The notes beneath the pieces were generated by a model that was not told where the DNA came from, made no database searches, and worked only from the letters and a program-made list of their open reading frames with translations. Shown in pieces: positions 1-7,076 of a stretch of 14,793 bases of DNA. Source of the DNA: JAMCRM01 sp041685075 (GTDB lineage Bacteria; Acidobacteriota; Terriglobia; Bryobacterales; Bryobacteraceae); the NCBI GenBank assembly GCA_041685075.1, contig JAWLGN010000129.1, positions 1-14,793 of the forward strand, given 5' to 3'. How positions within the stretch are numbered: position 1 is the first letter of the stretch; the number at the start of each line of letters is the position of its first letter. The translations under genes were made by a program, and so were the position numbers.

Positions 1-815
1 CCCAGGTACTCCTCTGCCGCCTGCCGGTTGTTCCGCCGTTCGGCCAGCGCGTCCACCAGCGCCACCGGAGGCTCCGCCTTGATGCTCTCCGAGGGAAATA
101 CGATCTCCAGTTCGCCGCCGGCGAACTCCTTGCGGGCAAGATGCGCCTCGTTCTCCCAGCACAACAGCACGTCGCCCAGCCCTCGCTGCGCAAACGTCGT
201 GGTAGCTCCCCGGGCGCCCGAATCCAGCACCGGCACATTGCGGTACAAGCGCGCCACGAACTCGCGCGCGCGCTCCTCGCTGCCGGTCTTCCTCCAGGCG
301 TAACCCCAGGCCGCCAGGTAGTTCCAGCGCGCCCCGCCCGAGGTCTTGGGATTCGGCGTGATCACCGTCACCCCCTCCCGCACCAGATCGCCCCAGTCCG
401 CAATGCCCTTGGGATTTCCCTTCCGCACCAGGAACACAATCGTCGATGTGTACGGGCAACTGTTATTCGGAAGCCGTCCCTGCCAGCCTTCGGGGAGCAG
501 TCGCGCGCGCGCGGCGATCGCGTCGATGTCGTAGGCCAGCGCCAACGTCACCACGTCCGCCTCCAGCCCGTCGATCACCGACCTGGCCTGCTTGCCCGAT
601 CCGCCGTGCGACTGCTCGATCTCGATCCTGCCGCGGCCCTCCGCGCTCCACCTGGCCTGGAAGGCCGCATTCAGCTCCTGGTACAGTTCCCGAGTCGGAT
701 CGTACGAGACGTTCCGCAGGGTCGCGGCCGCCGGCCCGTTCGAGCTTCCGCAGGAGAGAGAGAGTAGTGGCACAACCAGCATCCAAAACCCGACGGGCGC
801 CTGCATGTTCCTCAT
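1..815 (-). CDS. sbp: Sulfate-binding protein of an ABC importer (C-terminus beyond left edge)
   Basis: This is the extracytoplasmic solute-binding subunit of a sulfate/thiosulfate-type ABC transporter. 271 residues are visible; family members are usually about 330-345 aa, so roughly the last 60-70 lie beyond base 1. The N-terminus is a hydrophobic signal ending in LLSLSC (Cys22), which suggests a lipoprotein, although Ser at -3 is not the classic lipobox. Family signatures follow: SHGGSGKQARSV near residues 67-78, the ADVVTLALAYDID segment, NPKTSGGARWNYLAAWG near 156-172, and a late LCWENEA segment. These match the sulfate-binding (Sbp/CysP) family clearly. The start is ATG at 815; ATG at 806 in frame is also possible, with GAGG about 5 nt upstream. 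Permease and ATPase genes would be expected downstream, to the left of the window. Sulfate versus thiosulfate preference cannot be read from sequence. Confidence 0.9.
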   Translation of the reverse strand, partial: MRNMQAPVGFWMLVVPLLSLSCGSSNGPAAATLRNVSYDPTRELYQELNAAFQARWSAEGRGRIEIEQSHGGSGKQARSVIDGLEADVVTLALAYDIDAIAARARLLPEGWQGRLPNNSCPYTSTIVFLVRKGNPKGIADWGDLVREGVTVITPNPKTSGGARWNYLAAWGYAWRKTGSEERAREFVARLYRNVPVLDSGARGATTTFAQRGLGDVLLCWENEAHLARKEFAGGELEIVFPSESIKAEPPVALVDALAERRNNRQAAEEYL

Positions 816-846
816 AATCCGCAGCGTAGACCTTCCTCGTCTGGAG

Positions 847-871
847 ATTGTAGCATACTTGATCGACATAC
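847..871 (-). promoter_or_regulatory. Possible promoter/operator of the sulfate-binding gene
   Basis: Read on the minus strand, a TACAAT hexamer (847-852) lies about 32 bp before the sbp start, but no convincing -35 box precedes it at 16-18 bp. Directly upstream are two direct repeats of GTATG (867-871 and 854-858) set 13 bp apart, flanking the near-palindrome TCGATCAA. Such a poor -35 with a repeat beside it would fit a regulated promoter, for example one responding to sulfur status. No regulator can be named, and this is a weak call. Confidence 0.3.
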
Positions 872-892
872 AGGTGATTGCAGCGTGGGAAA

Positions 893-906
893 GCCTCTCC
901 CGAGGC
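893..906 (-). terminator. Possible weak hairpin terminator after the Gfo/Idh/MocA gene
   Basis: A perfect 5-bp stem GCCTC/GAGGC with a GGGA loop is followed on the minus strand by TTTCCC, 36 nt beyond the stop codon of the upstream oxidoreductase gene. The U-tract is only three bases, so it is at best a poor intrinsic terminator and may be a chance GC hairpin. Confidence 0.25.
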
Positions 907-941
907 GTGAAGCCGCCGGCACCGCTCTCCGGACAGCCGCC

Positions 942-2126
942 CTACACCGGCGCCGGGCCGTAATCCTGGATCTTCATCGGCTCCCCGCCTCGCAGCGCGG
1001 ATTGATGCGCCACGATGCCGGGCAACGTGTAGGCCGCCGCTTCCCAGGCGTTGACCGCCGGGTGCCGGTCCTCCAGCACCGCGCTCACGAACTCGTGGGT
1101 CAGGAAGGTATGGGAGTCGCCGTGGCCGCTCCGCACCCGCAGCGGCTCCGGCAGCCGCTCGAAGTAGGGCGGTCGGGTATCCGGCTCCGCCACGGGCTTG
1201 CCGTCCGGCCCGCTCAGCCGCACCACCGTGTGCGGCGAGCCCTCCGGCCGCTCCATGATGTAGGACATGCGGTCGCCGTAGAAGTGGCCGCGCTCGGTGC
1301 CGCCCGCCGCCACGTGCCAGAAGACCGAAACCCGCGCGGCGTGCCCGCCGGAGGTCTTGAAAAACGCCGTCTCGTTCCAGAACGGATTGCGATAGGTGTT
1401 GGTCCGCAGCACCTCGTGCCCGTCGCCCCAGCCCACGCACTGCACCTCCACCAGCCGCTCCCGCATCACCGGGACGATCATCCCGGTCGAGTGCGTCGGG
1501 TAGTGCATGGGCGGAAAGCCATGCCGCCAGGTGGGCAGCCCGCGGTCGTCGAAGTACAGGGAGATCAGACCGGGATGGTGATACTCGGCTTCGGCATAGA
1601 AGATGGTTCCGAAGCGGCCTTCGGCGGCCCACTCCCGGCAGGTGATGATCGGCTGCCGGTAGTAACTCGTCTCGGCCATCATGTAGCGCAGGCCGGTCCG
1701 CTTCACCGTGTCGATAATCTCTTCCAGTTCCTCGGCCGACATGCCCGCCGGCACGGCACAGACCACGTGCTTGCCGGCCTTCATCGCTTCCACCGTCATG
1801 TAGGCGTGCAGCGGCGCCGGCGTGAAGATGGCCACCGCATCCAGCGCCGGATGCCGCAGCATCTCCTGAAACGTCGCGTAGTCGTTCGGCGAGCGGTAGC
1901 GCTCGGCCAGCGCCTTCCGCCGGTCCGGCCGTATGTCGCACACCGCCGTGACCTCGCAGCCGGGGTGGAGATGCCAGTGGAAGCTCAGCCCGAAACGGCC
2001 GCCCACCACCCCGATGCGCAGCTTTTTCGAAGCGCGCGGCCCGGGCGCCTGCGCGCGTGCCGCCGGAGCCGCGGCGCCCGCAATCAGAAATCCGCGGCGG
2101 GAGATGTCCTGCTTCATGACGGCCAT
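942..2126 (-). CDS. Tat-exported Gfo/Idh/MocA-family protein
   Basis: This 394-aa protein belongs to the Gfo/Idh/MocA family, NAD(P)-dependent sugar or cyclitol oxidoreductases that also include NAD-dependent glycosidases. The N-terminus is a twin-arginine signal (SRRGFLIAG, Arg10-Arg11) with a likely cleavage after ARA near residue 25, so it should be folded with cofactor and exported. A Rossmann fold follows, with a GVVGGRFG nucleotide loop near 39-46 and a CDIRPDRR strand end. The canonical EKP motif, whose Lys is the usual catalytic residue, is replaced by AVP at 124-126. A YPTHSTG segment in the C-terminal domain resembles the conserved His region of exported members such as GH109 enzymes. 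ATG at 2126 has GGTGAG about 5 nt upstream; an ATG three codons later is possible. The substrate is unknown, and the lost lysine argues against ordinary dehydrogenase chemistry. It is divergent from the URO-D gene. Confidence 0.88.
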   Translation of the reverse strand: MAVMKQDISRRGFLIAGAAAPAARAQAPGPRASKKLRIGVVGGRFGLSFHWHLHPGCEVTAVCDIRPDRRKALAERYRSPNDYATFQEMLRHPALDAVAIFTPAPLHAYMTVEAMKAGKHVVCAVPAGMSAEELEEIIDTVKRTGLRYMMAETSYYRQPIITCREWAAEGRFGTIFYAEAEYHHPGLISLYFDDRGLPTWRHGFPPMHYPTHSTGMIVPVMRERLVEVQCVGWGDGHEVLRTNTYRNPFWNETAFFKTSGGHAARVSVFWHVAAGGTERGHFYGDRMSYIMERPEGSPHTVVRLSGPDGKPVAEPDTRPPYFERLPEPLRVRSGHGDSHTFLTHEFVSAVLEDRHPAVNAWEAAAYTLPGIVAHQSALRGGEPMKIQDYGPAPV

Positions 2127-2341
2127 GGTAGCTCACCCGCGCGCCGCGGTCACCGCCTCCCGCCGCCGCGCTGCCCCTTTCTTTCCGCCGGCTTACAAGC
2201 GCCCGCCCGCGGCGCTGCCCGCGCCCCCGTGATATTCCTGTATGGAGGCCGCGCTTCGGCGTTTCGCGCTTCGCCGTGCGCCGCACAAAAAATACCGAAC
2301 GAAGCCATTTTTTCGCACCTAAGGCACTCGGAGCAAAGCAC

Positions 2342-2370
2342 TTGGCGGTTCAAAAACGAACCCATACGCT
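2342..2370 (+). promoter_or_regulatory. Candidate promoter with inverted repeat in the spacer, upstream of the URO-D gene
   Basis: TTGGCG (2342-2347) and TACGCT (2365-2370) are separated by exactly 17 bp, 54 bp before the start codon at 2424. The spacer holds a perfect inverted repeat, GGTTC (2347-2351), AAAAAC, GAACC (2358-2362), which could be an operator. The same bases also form a copy of a motif found twice near the right end of the window (see 14586-14666), so this may be a dispersed repeat rather than a dedicated promoter. The 297-bp divergent gap 2127-2423 is otherwise unremarkable; no clear promoter for the leftward gene was found. Confidence 0.4.
2351..2369 (+). repeat. Dispersed motif, copy A
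   Basis: CAAAAACGAACCCATACGC here and CAAAAACGCACCCATCCGG at 14591-14609 share 16 of 19 bases, although they lie 12 kb apart in unrelated non-coding contexts. Both are AT-rich patches in GC-rich DNA. This suggests a small genome-wide intergenic repeat. Confidence 0.5.
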
Positions 2371-2423
2371 TGCCCCTCAGGCAGTGGTGCCGCCGGGTGC
2401 TTTCGTGTTCAACTGGATCTTTC

Positions 2424-3473
2424 ATGGCACGCGATTTCTATCTACAACTCGCCGCGGCCGGCGCCCGCTTCCCCATCGGCACGGACCTGGTCTTGCATGA
2501 GCAGGAGGACCCCGAAGCGGTGCGGCTCGACGGCCGGCGGCTGGGAATGGTCATGGCGTCCGCTGCCGAACGCTATCGCGCCCCGCTGGCCCTGCCCCTC
2601 ATGGACCTCACGCTCGAAAAGGCGGACATCGCGCGCTTCTTCGGCGTTCCCGAAAGCGAAGCCGACAGCTTCCACTTCGAAGACCCCCCGGCCGCGGACC
2701 GCGTGGCGGCATACAGCGCCGCCTTCGATGCCCCCTTTGCCCCCCGCAACCGCGCGCACATTGAATCCGTGCGCTACATCCGGGAGTGCACCCATCTTGT
2801 GCCCGTGGGGATGGCCATCGGCCCGTTCTCCCTCATGACCAAGCTGATGGCCGACCCCATCACCGCCGTGGCCATGGCCGGCATGGGCCAGGACGACGAC
2901 CCCGCCGCTCAGCTTGCCGTCCGCTGCCTGGCGCTCGCCGAGGCGGCCGTGCGGCGCGCCGTGGCCGCCCAGATCGCCGCCGGCGCCTCCGCCGTCCTGA
3001 TCTGCGAGCCGGCCGTCAACGTGGTCTACCTTTCGCCCCGCCAGGTGAAGGCCAACCCGGAACTGCTCGAGCGCTTCGCCCTCGGCCCCGATGCGCGACT
3101 CAAACAGCAGCTCGATCAGGCCGGCGTCGACCTTATCTTTCACGATTGCGGCGAGTTGACCACCGGCCTCGTGCGGCAGCTCGCCGAGCGGCTCGACCCG
3201 GTCGTCCTCAGCCTCGGCAGTTCGCGCCGCCTGTGGGAGGATGCCGCCGTCGTCCCCAACCACATCGTGCTCTACGGCAACCTGCCCACCCGCAAGTTCT
3301 ACTCCGACGCCGACGTGGCCGTCGAAGACGCGGCCCGCATGGCCGCCGAGCTTGCCGCGCGCATGCGCGAAACGCGCCACCCCTTCATCCTGGGCTCCGA
3401 ATGCGACGTGCTGCACGTGCCCGAAGCCGCGGAAACCATCCGCCGCAAGGTCGATGCCATGCTGGCCGGCTGA
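2424..3473 (+). CDS. URO-D superfamily protein with MtaA/CmuA-like zinc motif
   Basis: This 349-aa protein has the fold-family signature of uroporphyrinogen decarboxylase and its corrinoid methyltransferase relatives. Visible blocks include PIGTDLVLHE near the N-terminus, MDLTLEKADIARFFG, the central MAIGPFSLMTKLMADP segment, and a C-terminal LGSECDV block. His240-Asp-Cys242 plus Cys327 reproduces the HxC...C zinc-ligand pattern of MtaA-type methylcobamide:thiol methyltransferases (His237, Cys239, Cys316 as I recall for MtaA). True HemE lacks this pattern. It is therefore better called a URO-D-like methyltransferase candidate than a heme enzyme. There is no corrinoid protein or methyltransferase partner beside it. 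The start is ATG at 2424, where family similarity begins; its ribosome site is weak (GGAT about 6 nt upstream). Its stop codon abuts the stop of the convergent transporter gene. The substrate is unknown. Confidence 0.85.
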   Translation: MARDFYLQLAAAGARFPIGTDLVLHEQEDPEAVRLDGRRLGMVMASAAERYRAPLALPLMDLTLEKADIARFFGVPESEADSFHFEDPPAADRVAAYSAAFDAPFAPRNRAHIESVRYIRECTHLVPVGMAIGPFSLMTKLMADPITAVAMAGMGQDDDPAAQLAVRCLALAEAAVRRAVAAQIAAGASAVLICEPAVNVVYLSPRQVKANPELLERFALGPDARLKQQLDQAGVDLIFHDCGELTTGLVRQLAERLDPVVLSLGSSRRLWEDAAVVPNHIVLYGNLPTRKFYSDADVAVEDAARMAAELAARMRETRHPFILGSECDVLHVPEAAETIRRKVDAMLAG

Positions 3474-4733
3474 CTACCGCGGCGCGTAGCGTTCCCGCAC
3501 AAGAAACACGTAGGCTGCCACGCCCAGCAGCAGGAAGAAGGCGATCGCCGCCATGGGGGCATCGTAGCTGCCGGTGCGCTCCACCAGCCAGCCGGTCAGC
3601 AGCGGGGCCACGATCCCTGGAATATTGGCGGCGCAGTTCTGCACCCCCACGATGCGCCCTATGGCGCCGCCGGGAATCAGGGTCTGGGTCAGCGCCCAGT
3701 AGTTGGGCATGGTCAGCCCCAGGCCGCTCAGCGAGAAGACCGCGAAGAACAGCGCCACGTTGACCGAATCGGAAAGCGCGCCGATGACCTCCGTCGAGGC
3801 CAGCAGCAGGCCCAGGATGGTGAAGCCTTTCCGCACCATCACCGGGTGGCCCCCGCGGGCGATCAGGCGGTCCGCCGCCCAGCCCGCCACCGCCGCCGTA
3901 ACCGCCATGCCGGCGAAGCTGAACAGGGTGTACAGCCCCATCGAGTGGAGCGACAGACCCCGCCGCTCCACCAGGTAGGCCGGCATCCAGGTCATGCAGA
4001 AGTAGACGAAGAACATGTAGGCGAACGTGCCGATCACCGTGCCCCAGATCACGGGGCTCGCCAGCACGCGCGCGAACGGCACCGGCGCGGCGGCGGACTT
4101 GGCCTCGCGCTCGAGGGCGCGGTCGTCGTTGCGCGCCAGCAGCAGCCATGGCGCCAGCCACGCCAAGCCGCCCAGCCCCAGGATGACGAACATGGCGCGC
4201 CAGCCGAAGCCCGTAATGAGCCAGGCCGCCACGATGCCCGAGATCGCCGGCCCGATCTTGGTGCCGGTCATGTAGAGCGCTACCGCCAGCCCGCGCTCCT
4301 GCTCGGCGAAGTGGAAGCGTACCCAGCGCATGCTGCCCGGCGTCACGATCGACTGCCCGATGCCCAGCAGGACGCGCAGCGCCGCAAGCTGTCCCATGGT
4401 GCGGGCGAAGGCCGTGCCCGCGCTCACCAGGCTCCAGAACAGGAAGCCCACTGCGTAGGGGTACTTCACCCCGTAGCGGTCCACCAGCCAGCCGGCGGGA
4501 ATCTGGAGCAGCGCGTAGGACCAGAAGAAGGCCGAGTTCAGCGTGCCGCGGTCCTGGTCCGTCAGCCGGAACAGTTCCTTGAACTCCGGCAGCACCAGGA
4601 CCACCGACAGATTCACCCGGTCGATGTAGGCGATCACCACCCCCAGGCTCAGCAGGGCCAGCACCACCCATCGCAACGGCCCCCCTCGCGGTTCCGGGCG
4701 TACCCTTCCGGCCGCCGTGCGCATGGGAAACAC
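3474..4733 (-). CDS. Major facilitator superfamily transporter (anion:cation symporter-like)
   Basis: This 419-aa inner-membrane protein has about 12 hydrophobic helices in two halves. It shows typical features of the ACS (anion:cation symporter) branch, whose members carry hexuronates, tartrate, phthalate and similar organic anions. These are the first-helix IAYIDRVNLSV segment, GWLVDRYGVKYPY after helix 2, the LLGIGQSIVTPGSMRWVRFHF region of helices 4-5, and a central charged loop near 200-215. The second half has AGWAADRLIARGG and GLTMPNYWALTQTLIPG. The nearby Gfo/Idh/MocA gene would fit uptake of sugar acids, but that is only inference from context. ATG at 4733 has no evident Shine-Dalgarno sequence; ATG at 4724 in frame is an alternative. 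The stop codon is immediately adjacent to that of the convergent URO-D gene, with no room for a terminator. Confidence 0.9.
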   Translation of the reverse strand: MFPMRTAAGRVRPEPRGGPLRWVVLALLSLGVVIAYIDRVNLSVVLVLPEFKELFRLTDQDRGTLNSAFFWSYALLQIPAGWLVDRYGVKYPYAVGFLFWSLVSAGTAFARTMGQLAALRVLLGIGQSIVTPGSMRWVRFHFAEQERGLAVALYMTGTKIGPAISGIVAAWLITGFGWRAMFVILGLGGLAWLAPWLLLARNDDRALEREAKSAAAPVPFARVLASPVIWGTVIGTFAYMFFVYFCMTWMPAYLVERRGLSLHSMGLYTLFSFAGMAVTAAVAGWAADRLIARGGHPVMVRKGFTILGLLLASTEVIGALSDSVNVALFFAVFSLSGLGLTMPNYWALTQTLIPGGAIGRIVGVQNCAANIPGIVAPLLTGWLVERTGSYDAPMAAIAFFLLLGVAAYVFLVRERYAPR

Positions 4734-4773
4734 GGTACCACAGCCGGCCCCTGCGGCAGGAGAAAGAATTCGC

Positions 4774-4802
4774 TTGACGCCGGCTCTTTCTGGTGCTAGG
4801 TT
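4774..4802 (+). promoter_or_regulatory. Promoter of the blaI-blaR1 operon
   Basis: TTGACG (4774-4779, five of six bases of the -35 consensus) and TAGGTT (4797-4802, keeping the key T, A and final T) are separated by exactly 17 bp. They lie 37 bp upstream of the GTG start of the repressor gene. This is a plausible housekeeping-sigma promoter, placed directly before an inverted repeat at the predicted start site. Confidence 0.6.
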
Positions 4803-4819
4803 TTTAGCGTAATGCTAAA
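4803..4819 (+). promoter_or_regulatory. Inverted-repeat operator, probable BlaI-family binding site
   Basis: TTTAGCGTAATGCTAAA is a perfect 6-bp inverted repeat around a 5-bp centre. It begins right after the -10 box and is centred on the expected transcription start. BlaI/MecI repressors bind short dyads overlapping their own promoters, so autoregulation is a natural reading. The sequence is not the staphylococcal TACA/TGTA dyad, as expected for a distant homologue. It could also affect the divergent transporter gene, whose start is 70 bp away. Confidence 0.55.
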
Positions 4820-4839
4820 TTTTCAGCAGGAGCGGCCCC

Positions 4840-5220
4840 GTGCCCCGCGTTGAGCTAAGCCGCCGCGAGCGCCAGATCATGGACATCCTCTACCGGCGCG
4901 GCAGCGCCACCGCCGCCGAGGTGCGGCAGGAGTTGCCCGATCCCCCCAGCTACTCCGCGGTGCGCGCGCTGCTTCGCATCCTGGAGGAGAAGGGGCACGT
5001 GCGGCACGAGGCGCGCGACTTGCGGTACGTCTACATGCCGGTATTGGAGCGCGAGAAGGCATCGCGCTCGGCCGTGCGGCACCTGGTGGAGACCTTTTTC
5101 AACGGCTCGGCGGAAAAAGCCGTGGCCGCGCTGCTCGACGAGTCTGCCTCGAAGCTGTCGAAGAGCGAGTTGGCGCGCCTGGCCCGGATGATCGAAAAGG
5201 CGCGCAAGGAAGGGAGGTAA
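4840..5220 (+). CDS. BlaI/MecI/CopY-family winged-helix repressor
   Basis: This 126-aa cytoplasmic repressor has the usual length for the BlaI/MecI family. Residues 1-75 form the winged helix: LSRRERQIMDILYRRG, AAEVRQELP, the recognition helix SYSAVRALLRILEEKGHV and a wing ending RYVYMPV. Residues 80-126 form the helical dimerisation tail. In the classic system, activated BlaR1 causes BlaI to be cut and released from DNA; the partner peptidase starts 2 bp downstream, so the pair is surely one operon. The start is GTG at 4840, supported by AGGAG (4828-4832) with 7-nt spacing. An inverted repeat at 4803-4819 is the probable autoregulatory site. No beta-lactamase gene is in view, so the regulated targets are unknown. 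Confidence 0.93.
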   Translation: MPRVELSRRERQIMDILYRRGSATAAEVRQELPDPPSYSAVRALLRILEEKGHVRHEARDLRYVYMPVLEREKASRSAVRHLVETFFNGSAEKAVAALLDESASKLSKSELARLARMIEKARKEGR

Positions 5221-5222
5221 CG

Positions 5223-7070
5223 ATGCCTTGTATGGATGTGGCGGTGAAGGCGGCGGTGCTGCTGGCGGTGGGGGCGCTTGCGGAGCTACTGTGGCGCCGC
5301 GCCTCTGCCTCGGCCCGCCACCTGCTGTGGACCTCGGTGCTGGCAGGCGCGCTGGCGGTGGCGCTGGTGTCGCCCGTGGCGCCCCGATGGAGGATGGAAG
5401 CGGCGGCCATCGACGCCGCCCCGGTCGTCGGGCTGTTCCGCGCCGGGAGCGTCCCGAACGCCGCTGAAATCCCTGCGGCACCCGAGACCGCGCCCGCGCC
5501 GCGCGCGAACCCCGCCATACCCTGGAGCGCGCTGGCGGCGTGGCTCTGGGCCGCGGGCGCTGCGCTGGTGGTTACCCGCATGACGGCGGGCGCGTGGGCC
5601 GTCCGGCGGATCGTGCGGCGCGCCATGCCGGCGCCCGAAACCATCGCCGCGCGGGTGCGCGCAAGGGCGGAGGTCCTGCTGGCATCCGGCCCCCTGATGC
5701 CCATGACCTGCGGGGTGTTCCGGCCCCGGATTCTGCTGCCGGCCGACGCGCGGAACTGGCCCGCGGAGCGCCTTGACGCCGTGTTGCTGCACGAACTGGC
5801 GCATGTGCGCCGCCGCGACACGCTGTGGCAGGCCGTTGCGGACCTCGCCTGCGCACTCCACTGGCCGAACCCGCTGGCATGGTACGGGCGCCGCCGGGCG
5901 CTGGTCTGGCGGGAACGCGCCGCCGACGATTTCGTGCTGGCCTCGGGCGCTCGGCCGAGCGACTACGCCGCGAACCTCCTGGAGATCGCGCGCTCTCTTT
6001 CGGTTCCGCGCCTGTGCGGCAGCGCGGCCATGGCGCGCCGTTCCCAAGTCGAAGGCCGGCTGCTGGCGATTCTCGATGCCCGCGCCAACCGCGGCGACAT
6101 CTCCCGCCGGCTGGCCGGCGCGGTGGCGGGCGCGGCGCTCGCCGCGGCGCTGGGCCTCGCAACCTGGGAACCCCTGGCGGCACAGGTGCCGCCGCTCGAG
6201 CGGGAGGCCGAGGCGGCGCTGGCGGAGTTCGACTTCGACCGCGCCCTGGCGCGGTACCGCGACATGCTGGTCGAAACCGAACGGCGCCACAGCGCCAACT
6301 CCCCGGAGTTGGCTCGCCTATGGGTGAAGATCGCGGCCGCCGCGGCGCCGCTCGACGGGCGCACCGCGGAGCAGGCGCTCGAGCGCGCCGCCGCCATCTT
6401 CGCCGACGCCGGAGTGGACGATCCCGCCTACGCCGAAGCCCTCTATCGCCTGGGTGTCTATACGCCGCGGGACCGCGCCGGCTTCTACAACCGGGCGCTC
6501 GAAGTGGCGCGGCGGAGCGGCGCCGATGCCATCGCGGCAAGGGTGCTTCACAACCTCGCGATCCTCGATCCCGCCATGGCGGAGCAACACCTGCGCGAGG
6601 CCATCGAGATCGAGACCCGGCTCGACCGCCCGGCGCTGCTGGCGTGCAGTCTGGAAGCCCTCGCCCGCGTCTACCGCAACTCCGGCCGCGATGCCGAAGC
6701 GGAGGACGCCGCCGGGCGCGCACGTCTGGCTCGCCAGCGCGCCGCCTCCCAAACGGCAGCCCCGCCGCCGCTCCCCGGCGGGACCTATCGCGTGGGCGGC
6801 GGTGTGAGTCCCCCGCGCCTGGTGTCCAAGGTGGAGCCTGTCTTCAGCAGCGAAGCCCGCGCGGCGAAACTGGATGGAATGGTGGCGCTGTGGGTAGTGA
6901 TCGGCCCCGACGGCGTCCCCGGCGACGTGCGGGTAATCCGCCCTCTCGGCCTCGGTCTCGACGAGCAGGCCGTGCTCGCCGTCAGGCAATGGCGCTTCGA
7001 GCCGGGCACGCGCGACGGGCAGCCGGTCTCCGTCGCCGCCACCGTCGAGATGAACTTCCGGTTGTTCTAG
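5223..7070 (+). CDS. BlaR1-type M56 metallopeptidase with TPR-like region and TonB C-terminal domain
   Basis: This 615-aa membrane peptidase/sensor is the presumed activator of the adjacent BlaI repressor. Hydrophobic segments lie near residues 5-25, 33-52 and 100-118. The cytoplasmic-side M56 domain has zinc motif HELAH (His190, Glu191, His194) and a likely third ligand Glu231 in RERAADDF. A further helix near 296-315 precedes the extracytoplasmic part. Residues about 320-505 are alpha-helical, alanine-rich and TPR-like. Residues about 520-615 form a TonB C-terminal domain (PRLVSKVEPVFSSEAR, GMVALWVVIGPDG, AVRQWRFEP). The penicillin-binding sensor of classical BlaR1 is absent, so the signal is probably not a beta-lactam. 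A strong GGAGG (5213-5217) inside the end of blaI sits 5 nt before the ATG. It ends 6 bp from the convergent hydrogenase protease gene. Confidence 0.9.
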   Translation: MPCMDVAVKAAVLLAVGALAELLWRRASASARHLLWTSVLAGALAVALVSPVAPRWRMEAAAIDAAPVVGLFRAGSVPNAAEIPAAPETAPAPRANPAIPWSALAAWLWAAGAALVVTRMTAGAWAVRRIVRRAMPAPETIAARVRARAEVLLASGPLMPMTCGVFRPRILLPADARNWPAERLDAVLLHELAHVRRRDTLWQAVADLACALHWPNPLAWYGRRRALVWRERAADDFVLASGARPSDYAANLLEIARSLSVPRLCGSAAMARRSQVEGRLLAILDARANRGDISRRLAGAVAGAALAAALGLATWEPLAAQVPPLEREAEAALAEFDFDRALARYRDMLVETERRHSANSPELARLWVKIAAAAAPLDGRTAEQALERAAAIFADAGVDDPAYAEALYRLGVYTPRDRAGFYNRALEVARRSGADAIAARVLHNLAILDPAMAEQHLREAIEIETRLDRPALLACSLEALARVYRNSGRDAEAEDAAGRARLARQRAASQTAAPPPLPGGTYRVGGGVSPPRLVSKVEPVFSSEARAAKLDGMVALWVVIGPDGVPGDVRVIRPLGLGLDEQAVLAVRQWRFEPGTRDGQPVSVAATVEMNFRLF

Positions 7071-7076
7071 CGCCGC

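Noticed and set aside
463..2286. 607-codon minus-strand open frame
   Set aside because: It runs out of frame across two recognisable genes (sulfate-binding protein and Gfo/Idh/MocA) and translates to Arg/Gly-rich low-complexity sequence.
885..2423. Long N-terminal extension of the URO-D frame
   Set aside because: The extension is antisense to the Gfo/Idh/MocA gene and has no similarity to URO-D; family similarity begins at ATG 2424.
2424..3473. HemE (heme biosynthesis uroporphyrinogen decarboxylase)
   Set aside because: The HxC...C zinc pattern and divergent N-terminus point to the methyltransferase side of the superfamily.
4840..7070. Beta-lactam resistance regulator pair
   Set aside because: No penicillin-binding sensor domain and no beta-lactamase gene are present; only the repressor/peptidase architecture is shared.
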